This document shows, in pieces, positions 9,091 to 20,462 of a DNA stretch of 64,000 nt; position 1 is the stretch's first letter; every line of letters starts with the position of its first letter. The translations under genes and the position numbers were made by a program. The notes beneath the pieces are model-generated. The model was given only the letters and a program-made list of their open reading frames with translations, was not told where the DNA came from and ran no database searches. Location: NCBI GenBank assembly GCA_900291925.1, contig UWYS01000001.1, positions 744,001 through 808,000 on the forward strand, read 5' to 3'. This DNA comes from Thecaphora thlaspeos. Lineage: Eukaryota; Basidiomycota; Ustilaginomycetes; Urocystidales; Glomosporiaceae.

Positions 9091-11937
9091 ATGACTGACC
9101 GTCTGCCTCCAAATCCTCTGCTTTGTGGTTCGACAGCCATGACTCTGGCGAATCCAGATTTGTTGGACCGAGCAGGTACGGCGGCGATATCACCCCCATC
9201 CCAGCCAAAATCTCGCTCGGGATCGAGCTACTTTGATCGTTACCCTGAGAGGAAGCTCCAGGGACCCTACGTTCCCAAACCCGCTCTGGTCCCCGCGGCA
9301 CGAAGTCTGTCGACCCCGAAGCCGAGCCCAAGTCCGTCGCCTTCCAGCCCTTCAAGGGACTCGGTCCGCTTTCCGACGTCATCGCGCGACGAAGAAGTAC
9401 GACGAGTGCCAGCTTTGCCAGGCCCATCACGATCCGGCTCGTCTACTCCTCAGACACCAGTCAGCCCTACCGATCCGAGCCCTCAGACTTCGCCGCGTCG
9501 ATCGCCCGTGGATCCCAGACGGGGCGAAGGCATGACGCAATACGCCGACAAGGGGACCAGCGGCACTCAGGACAGCACTACGGCCACGTCGAGTCTCCGC
9601 CAAGCCCCGTCGTCGCAACAGAGTTCTTCAGCAGCATCCTTCAAGTCTGCTAGCTCCACGCAAGGTCACGCGCAAGTTTCAAGCACGTACGCGGCATCGT
9701 CGGCCGCCCTGGGCAAATCTCGTTTGAAGCCGATGCACCCGAACATCAAGCCGGTGCCAGTTCCTTCGATCGACGACATCATCCGGAGCCACGCCAGCAC
9801 ACTCACCTCACGGACCGGCGGATCGACCGGACTCGCTGTGCCAATGCGCCGGATGGCTTCCGAAGGCGGCAGCGCGAAGCCCAGGCGCCAGAGGCCCAAC
9901 GACCCTCTCTTCTCGACCTACGACGTGGAGCCTTGCGCTTCGCCACGGATTGCGCCCGCGCGGAAAGGCGTCGAGGTCTTCGTGCACTCGGACACCTCAC
10001 AGTCGTCGCTCGACTCGGTGGAGCAGGAGATCTCGGAGGGACTGGATAAGCTCGGCCTCGCTGGCGCGAGGCGGGGCACGGCGGCGGCCTGTGATGAGGC
10101 CAGTCCAAGGCGGCGGTCGTACTCGGGCGGCAACCGCGCATACGGCGCGGCAGAGCTGGATATGCCCTTCGCCCAGGCTCGAGCGTTCCAGAGCTTGGCG
10201 CAGCTCCACTCGTTTCCCAATAACGAGGCAACTCAGCCCCCACCCCACAGCAGTCGGCCGAGGCTCCAAGAGGCGTTCGTCGAGTTGAGGGGCCAGTCCA
10301 AGTCGCAGACGCGGTCCAAGGTGCCGCCAGCGGATCGCTTCAAACCCGCGGACGGCGGCACCCTGACGAAGAGCATGTCGATCAAGGGCGGCTTTGATTA
10401 CACCTACCAGGTCTCGTACGCGGACGTCGGCGCGAGGGCAGGCCGCCCGGTCTTTGTCTTTCTTGGGCTCGGCGCGGTCAGGTACCTGGTCGGACTGTAC
10501 GACGAGCTGGCAGTGGCACTCGGTCTGCGTCTCATCTGCATCGATCGGTGGGGCCTTGGACGTAGCGACGACATTCCCATGGAACGTCGGAGCATCCTCG
10601 CATGGAGCGCGGTGGTTATCGAGGTGGCAAACAGCCTTGGGATCGATCGTTTCTCTCTGTTGGCCCACAGCGCAGGCGCACCCTATGCCATGGCCACGGC
10701 GTTGGTATTTGCGGATCGACTGGTCGGGCCAGTCCATCTGCTGAGCCCTTTCACTGGCGCCAGCGCCGAGAGCGGCTACCGCTGGCTGCGGTACGTGCCC
10801 GACGGTGTCATCCGCACGGCCCAGGTGGCGGACTGGAAGCTGCAGGGATGGAAGCTAGCCAAGGCTGCTTCTAGCGGAGTCCAGGACACGCCCAGGTCGG
10901 CCCGCGCATCCGACACCTCGGCTGCCGGCACACCGGCGAGCTTCGTTTCGTGCCAGACGGGCTGGACGACATTCTCTCCAGCGCGCGGCGAGGGCGTGGA
11001 CGCACCGTCTGGGTCTGGGGAACACGACACCGGCGCTCCCATTGCTCTGTCCGAGCTGGTGACCTCATCGTCCGACTCCACGGTGGTGTCTCTGTCGACA
11101 TCGACCCCTCAGGCCTCGCCAGGGCAGCAGCCGAGCGGCCACGAGGAGAGAGAGTCGACACGGCCATCCCCGAGCCATGCCGGCGGCAGCAGCAGCGGTA
11201 GCGGCCCGACGCTCAGGAAGAAGTCGTCCCTTTCGTTTCTCGGCGGCCTGCTGGGTGCTCGACCAAGCCAGTCCGAGTCCTCTTCGCCGACCTCGGACAC
11301 GCACACGGCCGACTCCTCGAACGTGTCGCATCGGACCAGGCCGGGACCGCGTCGCCTTTCTCTGTCGCGCTCGGTGTCGATCAGCTCGACGACTCCATCG
11401 TGGGAGTCGCAGGAGATGCTGATCGCGGACGAGCCTTGCGAGTGGCTCGACCGTTCCCCCTCAGACTCGGAGCACCTCGTCAGCAAGCCGCTGCCCGAGC
11501 TGCCGCACTCCAAGTCGATCGGTACGCTCGGCACAACGGCCAGGCGGCAGAGTCGTGCCCCTTTATCGAGCGGCGACTCTTCGTCGATCTACAGCACGCC
11601 AGAACCTGGGAGCATCAAGGAGCCCGAGGTCGGGCTAGGCGTCGCGCTGCTGCGAGCCTCGCACTCGGAGAGCCAGCGCGGTTCGGCATCGGACCTCTCC
11701 CTGGTGCTGGGCAAGAAGCCGTGGGGCTTCGACTTCACCGACGTCCGCTACCCTTGTCGCATCTGGCACGGATCGAGGGACGAGCGCGTCAGTCTGGCCA
11801 GCGCGCGGTGGATGGAGCGTTCGCTTGACAATTGCCGCCTCAACGTCGTAGAGGGCGCTGGACACAATCTCATGTCCAACACGTCCGTCATCTTTGAGGT
11901 GCTAGAGAGCATCCAGTCGTTTGCCAACCCATCCTGA
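9091..11937 (+). CDS. Large alpha/beta-hydrolase-fold protein with disordered N-terminus and central insertion
   Basis: The open frame also runs from an ATG at 9031, but the ATG at 9091 gives MTDRLPP and is my preferred start; residue numbers below count from 9031. The first ~440 residues are Ser/Pro-rich and disordered. The hydrolase core begins near FDYTYQVSYADVG, with RWGLGRSDD and the nucleophile elbow AHSAGAPYA (S547). A Ser-rich, unstructured insertion of about 270 residues (about 615-885) separates this from the end of the fold, where IWHGSRDERV gives the acid (D917) and EGAGHNL the histidine (H945). The triad is therefore intact despite the insertion. No signal peptide or membrane segment is seen, so it is probably cytosolic. 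Substrate unknown. Single exon of 948-968 residues; convergent with the PAS gene. Confidence 0.7.
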   Translation: MTDRLPPNPLLCGSTAMTLANPDLLDRAGTAAISPPSQPKSRSGSSYFDRYPERKLQGPYVPKPALVPAARSLSTPKPSPSPSPSSPSRDSVRFPTSSRDEEVRRVPALPGPSRSGSSTPQTPVSPTDPSPQTSPRRSPVDPRRGEGMTQYADKGTSGTQDSTTATSSLRQAPSSQQSSSAASFKSASSTQGHAQVSSTYAASSAALGKSRLKPMHPNIKPVPVPSIDDIIRSHASTLTSRTGGSTGLAVPMRRMASEGGSAKPRRQRPNDPLFSTYDVEPCASPRIAPARKGVEVFVHSDTSQSSLDSVEQEISEGLDKLGLAGARRGTAAACDEASPRRRSYSGGNRAYGAAELDMPFAQARAFQSLAQLHSFPNNEATQPPPHSSRPRLQEAFVELRGQSKSQTRSKVPPADRFKPADGGTLTKSMSIKGGFDYTYQVSYADVGARAGRPVFVFLGLGAVRYLVGLYDELAVALGLRLICIDRWGLGRSDDIPMERRSILAWSAVVIEVANSLGIDRFSLLAHSAGAPYAMATALVFADRLVGPVHLLSPFTGASAESGYRWLRYVPDGVIRTAQVADWKLQGWKLAKAASSGVQDTPRSARASDTSAAGTPASFVSCQTGWTTFSPARGEGVDAPSGSGEHDTGAPIALSELVTSSSDSTVVSLSTSTPQASPGQQPSGHEERESTRPSPSHAGGSSSGSGPTLRKKSSLSFLGGLLGARPSQSESSSPTSDTHTADSSNVSHRTRPGPRRLSLSRSVSISSTTPSWESQEMLIADEPCEWLDRSPSDSEHLVSKPLPELPHSKSIGTLGTTARRQSRAPLSSGDSSSIYSTPEPGSIKEPEVGLGVALLRASHSESQRGSASDLSLVLGKKPWGFDFTDVRYPCRIWHGSRDERVSLASARWMERSLDNCRLNVVEGAGHNLMSNTSVIFEVLESIQSFANPS

Positions 11938-12574
11938 CCTCTCCCCTTTGTGGGACACACGTACCTCCTGCTCCCCTTGACGTCCCCTTCTCTTGTCTTA
12001 TTTTCTCCGTCCTCTTCTGTTCTCGTGCTCTTCACATCGCTACCTCTCCGTCACTACTGTCCCCGTCTCCCGTACCTCGCAGCTCGCTAAACCTATACCA
12101 TCGACCCGTCTTTTCCCCCACACAGTCAAACCTAGCCGAAGCGCATAGGGATCATCCGCTTCGTCGCACTCTTCTCTCTCTGCAGGATGCAGCGTTTGGA
12201 TGGCTTCCACCCGAGCTCGTCTGTCGCTGAGTCAACAGACGGGCACACAAACAGCGTGGACTGAGAAAGGTGTGACATTTGTGACGAAGTACAATTACAA
12301 GGTAACACAAGGGAAGAGCGAGCAGGAAGAGTGTAAAGCCCGCTGGTATCGAGAACAGATTAATCGGCGATGGCGTGGATGAGACAGAAGATTCGCTTTT
12401 CGATGAGACCCCGTTTCGACACACTGCTGTTAAGATAAGAACTAGAGACCAAAAGGCAAAAGGCAAACGGAGAAAAGGGGTCTCATAGAGGAAGTCGTGA
12501 ATGGCTAGCATAAGCCTAGATCGGTGAAAAGGTCGGCGGTAGTAGTTTTGGCGGCAGCGGTGGCGGCGTGGTCT
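11938..12574. other. Intergenic region between convergent genes
   Basis: 3' flanks of the alpha/beta-hydrolase and the PAS gene. Pyrimidine-rich at first; nothing else recognised. Confidence 0.6.
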
Positions 12575-14632
12575 TCAGGTGTGGATGCCAATGCCACGGT
12601 GCGGAAGCCTCACGGCACCCCACTTGGTGAGGGCTTGAAGCTCGTGGCGGAGGCGCTTGTTGGCGTTCTGGAGCTTCTGCATCTCGACGAGCCACGAGCC
12701 ATTGTGGTAACCCGTCAACTCCGAGAACACGGTCGAGGCCGCATCGCCGCGCGACATGACACGGGCGGTGCCGCCGTCAGCCGTCGCAACGCTGCCGGTG
12801 AGGACTCCGGCGCCGGTGTCGAGACGCGACGATGACGACAATGACGATGACTCGGTAAGCGCGGACGCCTTGCGCTTCAAGGGGGTCTGGCCGGTCGCCT
12901 CTTCCTCGGCCTGCCTCTGCTGAACGTGGACAAAGGCGATGTTGCTCGATCGGCCGTCTGACGTCCAAGGGTAGACGGTGAGCTTGACGGGCAGCCGCTG
13001 CTTGGACGATCCCTCGATCCAGTCCTGCACAGAGATGGTGCGACCCGAGCGGAGTGCCTCGAGCAGCTCGCTCGAGCTGGCGACCATCGGCAGGTCGCGG
13101 ATGTGGCGTCCGACCAGGTTGACGTCCTCGATGCCGAGAATCTTGTTGATCGGGCCAGTGCAGCCGAGGAAGATGCCGGTATGCGAAAGCTTGAGCCAGG
13201 CCGACGGGTCCAGGTCGCGGAGGTCTTCGCGAACGTGCTTCCAGGGCAGCATGGGGATGGGGTGGGGTCGACCCGAGCAGACAACGACCTTGCGGTGCTT
13301 TGGCGGATCCACCGAGAGGCTGCCGGTAGCGTCGATCAGGGTGTAGCCGCCAGCCTTGAGTGACATGCGCATGACGAGGTTGATCTTGGGCACGCCTTTA
13401 AGAGCGTTGCCGTCGCGACTGCCTGCGCCCTTGCCTTCCTCGTCAGCCGGAACGACGGTCGACTCCTTGAGCTCGCGAGAGAACGGTCCGACATCGGCCG
13501 GGTGGCAGAATTCGATCAGGGCTCGACCGACGACCTCCTCCTGTACAAAGCCAAGGATGCGTTCGACCGAGGGGGAGATATAGAGCACGGTGCCCTTGAG
13601 CGACAAGACAAAGACGAGGTCGTGCGAGTTTGCCAGAACGACATCGTTCCAGCTGTCTTGAACGTCCTGGGTCCCGGGAATGGTCGCTTCCTGCTGGAAG
13701 ATGTACGAGGCCGCCATCATCGGCGACGCGTTGTCCTGTAGGTTGACCTTTGCGACCTCGGGCGACGTGGTGATGCCGGGCAGGCAGGAGCCGGGAGCGC
13801 TCAGCTGACGCTTGCGAGCCGTAGTGGTGGCATCAGCCGCGCCCCGCTGTGTCATCAGACTCAACCTTCGGCGCTGCTGGATGGTGAGGCCGGCGCTGCT
13901 GTAGCCCCTCGTGCGACGACCGGCGGAAGAGGTGTGCACGGCGCAACTGAGGCTGCTGGCGAGGGCGTGGGCGCTCGGATGTCCGGCGATGTTGAAGTGA
14001 CCAGCAGGGTCGACGAGGTCGGTGAGGTGTTTCGCGTGGCCAGCGGCGATGGTATTGTGATACTGCGAGAGGGGGTCCTGCCGCTGGTGCTGGACGCGGT
14101 GAAACTGATGCTTAAAATCGGTGTCCAACGGCGAGAGGGAAGAGACGCTGGTAGGGCTGAGATGAGGCGTGGCCGTGTCCACGCCGAGTTCGTTGAGGTC
14201 CATAAACTCCTCGAGCGAGGCGGGAGCAGTGCTTCCGGTCGAGGAAGAAAGTGTCGGCAGATGACCGAGCGGCCCGCCCATGTCGCCTTTGAGGCTCTCT
14301 GCGTGAGCCGGAGTGGCCATGTCTGCTCCGGACGCGAGGGTCTGAGTGGTAATGTGACTGGTCACACCGTTGTTGGAGCCCATGGACCAGAGAATCGGTA
14401 CCTTCTGGCCGTCGACGTGGACGTCGTGGAACCCTTGGTTACCGAGGGCGCTTTCAGTGGTGAGAAGGCAGTTGAGCGACTCGGATGAGAAAGGTGTGCC
14501 AGCTTGGCACCACGAAGGTAGGGCGGACGAGGAGGTGATATCGTTGCCGGCGCCCTGGAGCAAGGAGGAGATGGCCTTGTCGATCTCGGCGTCGATAGGC
14601 GTGAAAGTGTTCCAATTCAATTGGTGGTCCAT
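12575..14632 (-). CDS. White-collar-1-like PAS protein lacking the LOV domain
   Basis: Protein of 685 residues. Residues about 1-325 are low-complexity with His/Ser/Gly-rich stretches. A PAS domain at about 334-456 (LVFVLSLKGTVLYISPSVER, then FCHPAD, RELKE and a CSGRP end) closely resembles PAS-B of WC-1 photoreceptors. A second, WC-1 PAS-C-like domain follows at about 475-580 (AWLKLSHTGIFLGCTGPINK). The C-terminus (about 645-675) is a short predicted coiled coil, EMQKLQNANKRLRHELQAL. I find no GXNCRFLQ flavin-binding LOV motif anywhere in the protein and no GATA zinc finger. Basidiomycete WC-1 proteins normally keep LOV and lack the finger, so this looks like a light-blind paralogue or partner that may act as a transcription or scaffold protein. 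A nuclear role is inferred. Confidence 0.65.
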   Translation of the reverse strand: MDHQLNWNTFTPIDAEIDKAISSLLQGAGNDITSSSALPSWCQAGTPFSSESLNCLLTTESALGNQGFHDVHVDGQKVPILWSMGSNNGVTSHITTQTLASGADMATPAHAESLKGDMGGPLGHLPTLSSSTGSTAPASLEEFMDLNELGVDTATPHLSPTSVSSLSPLDTDFKHQFHRVQHQRQDPLSQYHNTIAAGHAKHLTDLVDPAGHFNIAGHPSAHALASSLSCAVHTSSAGRRTRGYSSAGLTIQQRRRLSLMTQRGAADATTTARKRQLSAPGSCLPGITTSPEVAKVNLQDNASPMMAASYIFQQEATIPGTQDVQDSWNDVVLANSHDLVFVLSLKGTVLYISPSVERILGFVQEEVVGRALIEFCHPADVGPFSRELKESTVVPADEEGKGAGSRDGNALKGVPKINLVMRMSLKAGGYTLIDATGSLSVDPPKHRKVVVCSGRPHPIPMLPWKHVREDLRDLDPSAWLKLSHTGIFLGCTGPINKILGIEDVNLVGRHIRDLPMVASSSELLEALRSGRTISVQDWIEGSSKQRLPVKLTVYPWTSDGRSSNIAFVHVQQRQAEEEATGQTPLKRKASALTESSSLSSSSRLDTGAGVLTGSVATADGGTARVMSRGDAASTVFSELTGYHNGSWLVEMQKLQNANKRLRHELQALTKWGAVRLPHRGIGIHT

Positions 14633-17565
14633 GGTGGTAATCTTGCGAGGGTAGATTTAAAGATGAGACGATGTGATCGCTGGGCGTTGCTTTATGAAGT
14701 AGTGCAGGTGAAGGGCTGGGACCGAGTCGATGTAGAGCAGATCGGCGGTCAAAAGACGAGGATCGCCGGCTGGCGTCGTCGGCGAGATGACAGAAGCGGG
14801 CCGAACGGGGCCCTTGAAATCAGACGGAGGCTCAGAGGAGGTGTCGCAACTGCGGTGAAGACTACTTGTCGATAAGGTGAGCCTGATGTGCTGGTGACGT
14901 TGTCGTTGGTGGTGTGGCGGATCAGGTCGAGCTGAATGGAGCTCTTTGATGGAGAGTGTAGACTGGGTAGAGTCTCCCTGTATGCGGGAGAAGGTTGAAG
15001 CACGGTGGGTGAAAGGGAAAGGGGTTATATGTATTTCTGCGCGGGATGGCCAAAGAGGGTGCGAGGCGGGAGGGTGGCGTACGGGGTGCGCGGGCGGCAG
15101 GGCAGGGCAGGGTGCATTCCCTCTCTCCCCCGAACCCTTGCCCCGTCTCTGGTCGTCATGCCTCCGCATGCAGAGGCACAAACGGTCCTCTCGTCTTTCG
15201 CCCGGAAACCTTTCCAGCGGATTGCCTGCAAAGGCCGTGCAGCCGTCCCTCGGCCTTTCCGTCCATCTCCGCTGCGCACGCGCACCCTATGTACAGTACC
15301 TCGCACCCACGCGCAGTTGCCATCCACTAGAGCGGTGCCGGGCGTGTGTGCTCGCGCCTCTACGCCCAGCCGTGAACAATAATTAGTATTTGCCTCTTCG
15401 CCTGCCTGGCGAGGGTCCCTAAAATCAAGGCCCGCCCTCCCGTCCGCCAAAGGGTCAGGCTACGTGGGCTGCGACAGAGGGATGCGCCCTCTCCCGCCGC
15501 GCCCGCGGCTGCCGACATGCCTGCTTGACTGTACGACTCGACGGGCCATCCGTTCAACGGGGCGCTGCCTTGCGTTGCCTGGTCACGATGCCCCACCTAC
15601 CCTCTAGTGCTCTGCCGCTTCCTCTCCGCTTCGTCGCCGAGCACCTTTTTGTTTTTGTTTTTGTTTTTTGTTTTTTTTTTGTTTTTTTTCCTGGGCGCGC
15701 CCGCTTGGCCGAGTCGGTTGTCAAAAAAAAAAAAAAAAGGGGGGAAAGTTTCCCATGCCTTCTTTTTTCGGTTCCGCCCTGACCTCCTTAGCGATGGCCT
15801 GGTCCTCCCTCTCTTTGCTCTGCTGGCGTGTGTGGGGTGGGACGCGACGTTGCGTCGGCTTGCGCCGGTACATAAGTTACCGCTTACTGGTGCTGCGCGT
15901 CCGTCGCACCCGTGCCAATATGGCCGGTCTTGTGTACCGTATCGAAACGTCTTGTACCTGGCCTGTCACGATACGGACGTGCTTTCCGGCCCAGCTTGGC
16001 CAGGAAACACTCACAACTAGAAAAGATCTCCTTGACCGTAGACCTGGTGGGAGGCGATGTACAATCCGTCGACGCTATAGCTTGGCGCATACATGCGCAA
16101 CGACCAGGTCCCCCCAAGACGAGCTAAAGCCAGGCGGCTTAGGCCTAGTGTGACACAGGAGAGCGGCCATAGGTGGGCTACAGCAGCGATTGTGTGAGAA
16201 CGCCAAAGCGGCGGTCATTCTCCAGGTCAAACCGCCCGTATGGACGATGTGTGAAAGGGTGTCGAAAACGAGCTGTGTGACAAGACTGCTGTGACTTCGG
16301 AGGAAGCGGTCCTGCGGCGTGGTGTATGTACATAGGGACTCTGCAGACTCGACAGAGCACAAGATGCGAAAACCTTCTTACGTATTTTTGCGCGCAACGG
16401 ACATCTTCGGCCAGTGAAGACGGAGGAGCGAAACCGCATGCAAGGAGAGACCCACACTTACGGTATCCGCAGGGACGGCCTGCCTCTCCCGGCAGCCAAC
16501 AGGAAGCAGCGCTCAGGCCAAAGAACAAGGCAAGGTCGAGCAAGCAGCAAGCAAGGGTCGGACGGTGTTGGCCGCTTGCTGCCGTGCCATGACAGCTCAC
16601 CACTAGCCGGGCGAAATGTGATATCCTTCGGCGGTGGCGTTTTACGGTTTTGTGACTGCGCCTTTCGAAGGTTTGTGACAAGCCAAGTACCTCTATTTAT
16701 GATCTATCTATGATGTGCTCCAGAAGCCACGCTGGTGACGTGCTGCTATGCGGAAGCGCAAGGACGACAGAGCGCCGAGAAAGTGGCAGGACAAGCTTTG
16801 CTCAACAGGAAGAGCAAGAGGGAGCCACCGCTTTTTTCACACCAACCACAGGGTGATAGAAACACGAGACCAACCTTCCCACCACCTGATGTCTAGACAG
16901 TCCTCCCGGCAGTAGCGCGGCCCAAACGGAAGCTGGACACAACCTGGAAGCTGAGTGAGTCGGTCGTATTGCAGGGACGTTCCGTCACACTTTCCCCGTC
17001 GTGGCGAAAGACGCCAAGGACGGGCTAGGAGGCGGTCTCCGGCTTCTGCCGCTCGCTCGCTGTGGCCCTTGAAAGGCAGGACTCGGCCGGAACCGTATTT
17101 ACGCACACACACTTCCGCCGCCGCTGTGCAATGGCGTCAACGCGCACGATGGTTTCGGCCCGCTGTTGTGGTTTTCAAGAGCGCGGAAGCGAAGATCCCT
17201 TCTTTGCCGGCTCTACAGCTTGTCTTAGCCTTTGACATGCACGATTTTCATCAGTCTGCCCCGACCTCATTCTCGTACGCACCGCAGCCCTAGAGTGAAA
17301 CAGACAACGGCTCGGCGGCGGACCGAGTTCTTGGGTCACAGAGCGCCCTCTTGTCGTCCGCTTCCCTATGGAGAAGGTGGCGTGGCGTGTTGTGTCGAGC
17401 GTGTAGTCGAGCTCGTTCAAGCGCTTGTCCGCCTACGGTGCTGGACCGGAGCGAAACCCGCACATTACTATCCCGATTCCCGATCGAGTCAAACATACTC
17501 ACTCTACCTTTTCCTCTCTGCTAGTCCATGCGTGATGTAGCGTTGAACACAGAGTGCGAATACAA
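14633..17565. other. Long intergenic region with homopolymer tracts
   Basis: No supported protein gene in 2.9 kb. It includes the upstream region of the PAS gene and the 3' flank of the MFS gene. A T/G-homopolymer tract (15646-15689), a 33-base GC island with a perfect Pol III A-box match (about 15690-15722), A16 (15723-15738) and G6 (15739-15744) form one odd cluster. ORFs on both strands are short and of shadow composition. Confidence 0.55.
15646..15744. repeat. Homopolymer cluster flanking a tRNA-D-arm-like fragment
   Basis: T runs interrupted by single G (15646-15689), then a GC-rich 33-mer containing TGGCCGAGTCGG, then 16 A and 6 G. The 12-mer fits the Pol III A-box consensus TRGCNNAGYNGG exactly. 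No convincing B box or full tRNA fold follows. Confidence 0.6.
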
Positions 17566-19820
17566 TCAACCCCGGGCTCTATCGCCGCAGAAGTGAACCA
17601 AGGCCATGCCAAAGCCGAGCGCGCCGACCAACATCGAAAGTCCTCCAATGAGCAGAAAGGGACCGGGTGCAAAGAGATCAAAGAGGAACCCGCCGAGCTT
17701 CGAGACCAAGAGGATTGCAATGGATCCTGCTCGTGGCGCGTGCGTTGTGCGGGAGTATTGAGGCTCAGCAAGCACGCTCGTAACATAATCGGCAGGGGTG
17801 CTCGGTCGATTGACTCACCGCAGCATGTGTAGGCTCCTGCGATCGATCCGGCAGACCCGATCCGGGAAGCCTGTAGACGAGGCTGGTGATCCCTCACGCC
17901 ATTCCGCCTCCTCCGGCGGATCAGCAGCGGGTCAGCCTCGTCCATACCATCTTCGCCCTGATGCTGCCGCTGCTGCTCCCCTTCCATGCCCGTCAGAGCA
18001 CGCTGAATGTCTTCGCTCTTAATGAGCTGCGATCGTCCGCGAGCGCAGCCGGACAGGCTGGCAACGATGGCGCCGATCTGTCCGAACCCGATCGCCACGG
18101 CGGCCAGGATCGACAGCGTAGAGAGCGGATTGGGCACTTCTTGGCCGGTCCTGGCATCGCCGTGGAAGCCGCTCGTCCCGACTCCCAGGAAGTAGAAGCC
18201 GACGGCGCTGAAGGTCGAGGTGATAGAGAGGGTCAACGTCGGCGTGAGCCAGTCGCACAGCAGCCCAATGACGGGCGATAGCAGCAGCGCCGTCAGCTGG
18301 ATCGTCCCGCCGAGTATCGCCGTCGCGGTGAAGGCCTGTCTGCACAGCTTCTTGATTGCGTCGGGCGGGAGCGGCGCGTGCGGGTCGGGAGAGGGCAGCG
18401 TGTTGCAGATGCCAGAGGTGTAGTAATGCTGTGCGATCACGAGCGGTAGAAAAGCCGTCGTCCCGATCGTGCAGGCTCGAGCCAACGCTCCGCCGAGGTA
18501 GGCCATCCGCAGCTCACCGGCCGACTTGGCACGGAGGCGGTGTGCCTCAGCGGCGAGGCCGTCTTGGCGTTGGACGGGCCCCACGAGGCGGAAGCCCGCC
18601 GCTGCACTGCGCGTGAAATCTCGCAGCGTACGGTTGGCGACGGCGATCCAGCCCGTCCTCTCGCGCTGCTGCTGCCTGTGTCGCAGCCGTGTCCTCCTCA
18701 CTCCCCTTGAGTCGCTCAGAATGGTGATGGTCGAGTCTTGCATGGCGCCGTAGTCGTCGCCGTCGGCTTCGGCTTCAATCTCGGCGCGGGCTCGGGCGGC
18801 GGTCCTCTGCGCCCTCGAAACGCCGACTGGCTTCTCTTCGGGCGATCGCAGCCCCAGAGCCGTGATAGCCGAGGCCAGAAGGGCCAGGGCGGCTGCGATG
18901 ACAAAGGTGGCGGTGGTGGCCCTTCGCAAGCCGAGGTCATCGGTGGCTCCGTCGCCGGGCTGCCCGATGCCCCGGTCAAAGTACTTTGCAAGCGCCTGCG
19001 GGAGGCGCAGCAAGCCGAACACCGCCAGGAGTGCGCCGAGGCCGGTGAAGACGCCCGCCAGAGCCGCGAGGCGACCGTGCCTGTTTGTGGCCTTGGCCTG
19101 TGATGGTGGTGCATCGCGTGCAGCGTCGACATTACCGGCCTCGACACTACTGCGCTGTTGAAAAGCGGGGGGCGCACCTGCTTCGAGCGGGCCGGTACGG
19201 CCCGTCGAGACCTCAGTCTCGTTGTCTGACCCTTGTTCCAGCCTCGTATCAAACACCTTGGCGTCGCTCCCGGTCTGCTGGTGCGAAAAGGCCGTGAGGA
19301 TCGCCGAGAGCATCGAGGCCACGCCGCTCCCCCCGATTGCAAAGATCAGCCTGGCGAATAGCAGTCCGGGCCACGGCTGACTGGGGACGGTGAAGACAAG
19401 CAAACCAATGCTGACAAAGATGTAGGCGATGGGAACGACGCTGCTGAAGCCGAACAGGTCGGCCGCCGCACCCCAGAGCGGTGCGAGGAAGGTGGAGAGG
19501 AGCTCGTCCGAGAAGATGAGGGTCCCGCTCAGCGCACCGGGTCCTCGCAGATCCGGCTGCCCAGACCCGTCCTGATGCTGGTGGCGACGATGGCCTTCGC
19601 TGAGCTGCTGTATGACAAAGGGTTGCAAGGCATTGAGGAAGACGAGAAAGAGGATGGAGCACGAGCAGTGGGCGAGGAAGGTGATGAGGTTGAGCCGGGT
19701 GACGCGAGCATCGAGGCCGAGCTTTTGTCCAAGCGCAAAGGAGGCCCGGCCGGGGCGAGAATCGCGTCGACCGCGAATAGAAAACGGATGCGCGTCCGCC
19801 GAGATGAGTGAAGACGGCAT
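17566..19820 (-). CDS. Major facilitator superfamily transporter
   Basis: Two exons: 19820-17819 and 17726-17566. The intron (17727-17818) has a GTGAGT donor and a GAGCAG acceptor, joining ...TCCG to SIAILLVSKLGGFLFDLF, which restores the last two membrane helices; reading through the donor gives a non-membrane tail. The ATG at 19820 (MPSSLISADAHPF) is chosen over one 144 bases upstream because the upstream extension is Thr/Arg-rich filler. Hydrophobic segments are visible from LITFLAHCSCSILFLVFLNA onward, with a cytoplasmic loop of about 150 residues rich in Asp, Glu and Arg in the middle and another before the last helices. This fits a 12-TM MFS carrier of about 720 residues. The substrate cannot be read from the sequence; the length of the loops is unusual for drug/H+ antiporters. 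Confidence 0.75.
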
Positions 19821-20462
19821 GGTGTGCGCTGCGTTGCGGCGATCGCTCGTAGTTGTGGGCGTGGTCGTCTGTGGGAGGGGAAGGGTCAACAGAGGTGTCA
19901 ATCGACGGCGGTCGTGTCTGCTCCGGCAGGAGTGTGGAGGTTCCTGGTGAGCGCTCGAGCCCACCTCGCGCGAATCGGTCCCGACCCAATAGACAAACGG
20001 GAGCGCAGCCGGACCGACCAGCCAGCCAGCCCCAGACTAGCACACCAGCCTGGACACCTTCGTCGGCTGTACTCAGATTCACACAAATCAGCACACACAC
20101 ACAGCCAAGGGGGCTAGCTCGGAGGGGTTTCCCATGTAGGGCTTTGCTTTGCTGTGCTGTCTTCCACCAGGGAATCGAAGTAGAAAATAAAAGAGGGTAG
20201 GCGAGGAAGAGAAACAAGGACAGAAGATTGTGTATACCGGTCGGTCGGGAAAGGATCCAGTTCGACCTACAGAATTAAGATGAACGATGATGATCGAAGG
20301 CGTCTCTGTGGGAGAGGGGTGGAATGGGTCTATCTATATCTATCTATGCGAGTCTACCTCAGTGAACGGTTGATGTGGCATTGATAATGAGCGTGCTATA
20401 CCGACCGTTTGCGGTTTTTCCTTTGTGTTCCATCGTCGCAATCGAACAGGAGGTGGAAGGGT
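19821..20462. other. Intergenic region
   Basis: Promoter of the MFS gene and 3' flank of the polyprotein gene. A short (TCTA)n-like stretch lies at about 20331-20347. Nothing else recognised. Confidence 0.6.

Noticed and set aside
8411..9094. 227-codon ORF upstream of the alpha/beta-hydrolase
   Set aside because: Arg/Ser/Pro filler composition, no domain, overlaps the leader and start of the real gene in another frame.
17499..17565. Read-through C-terminus of the MFS gene
   Set aside because: Arises by not splicing the 92-nt intron; the spliced version restores membrane helices.
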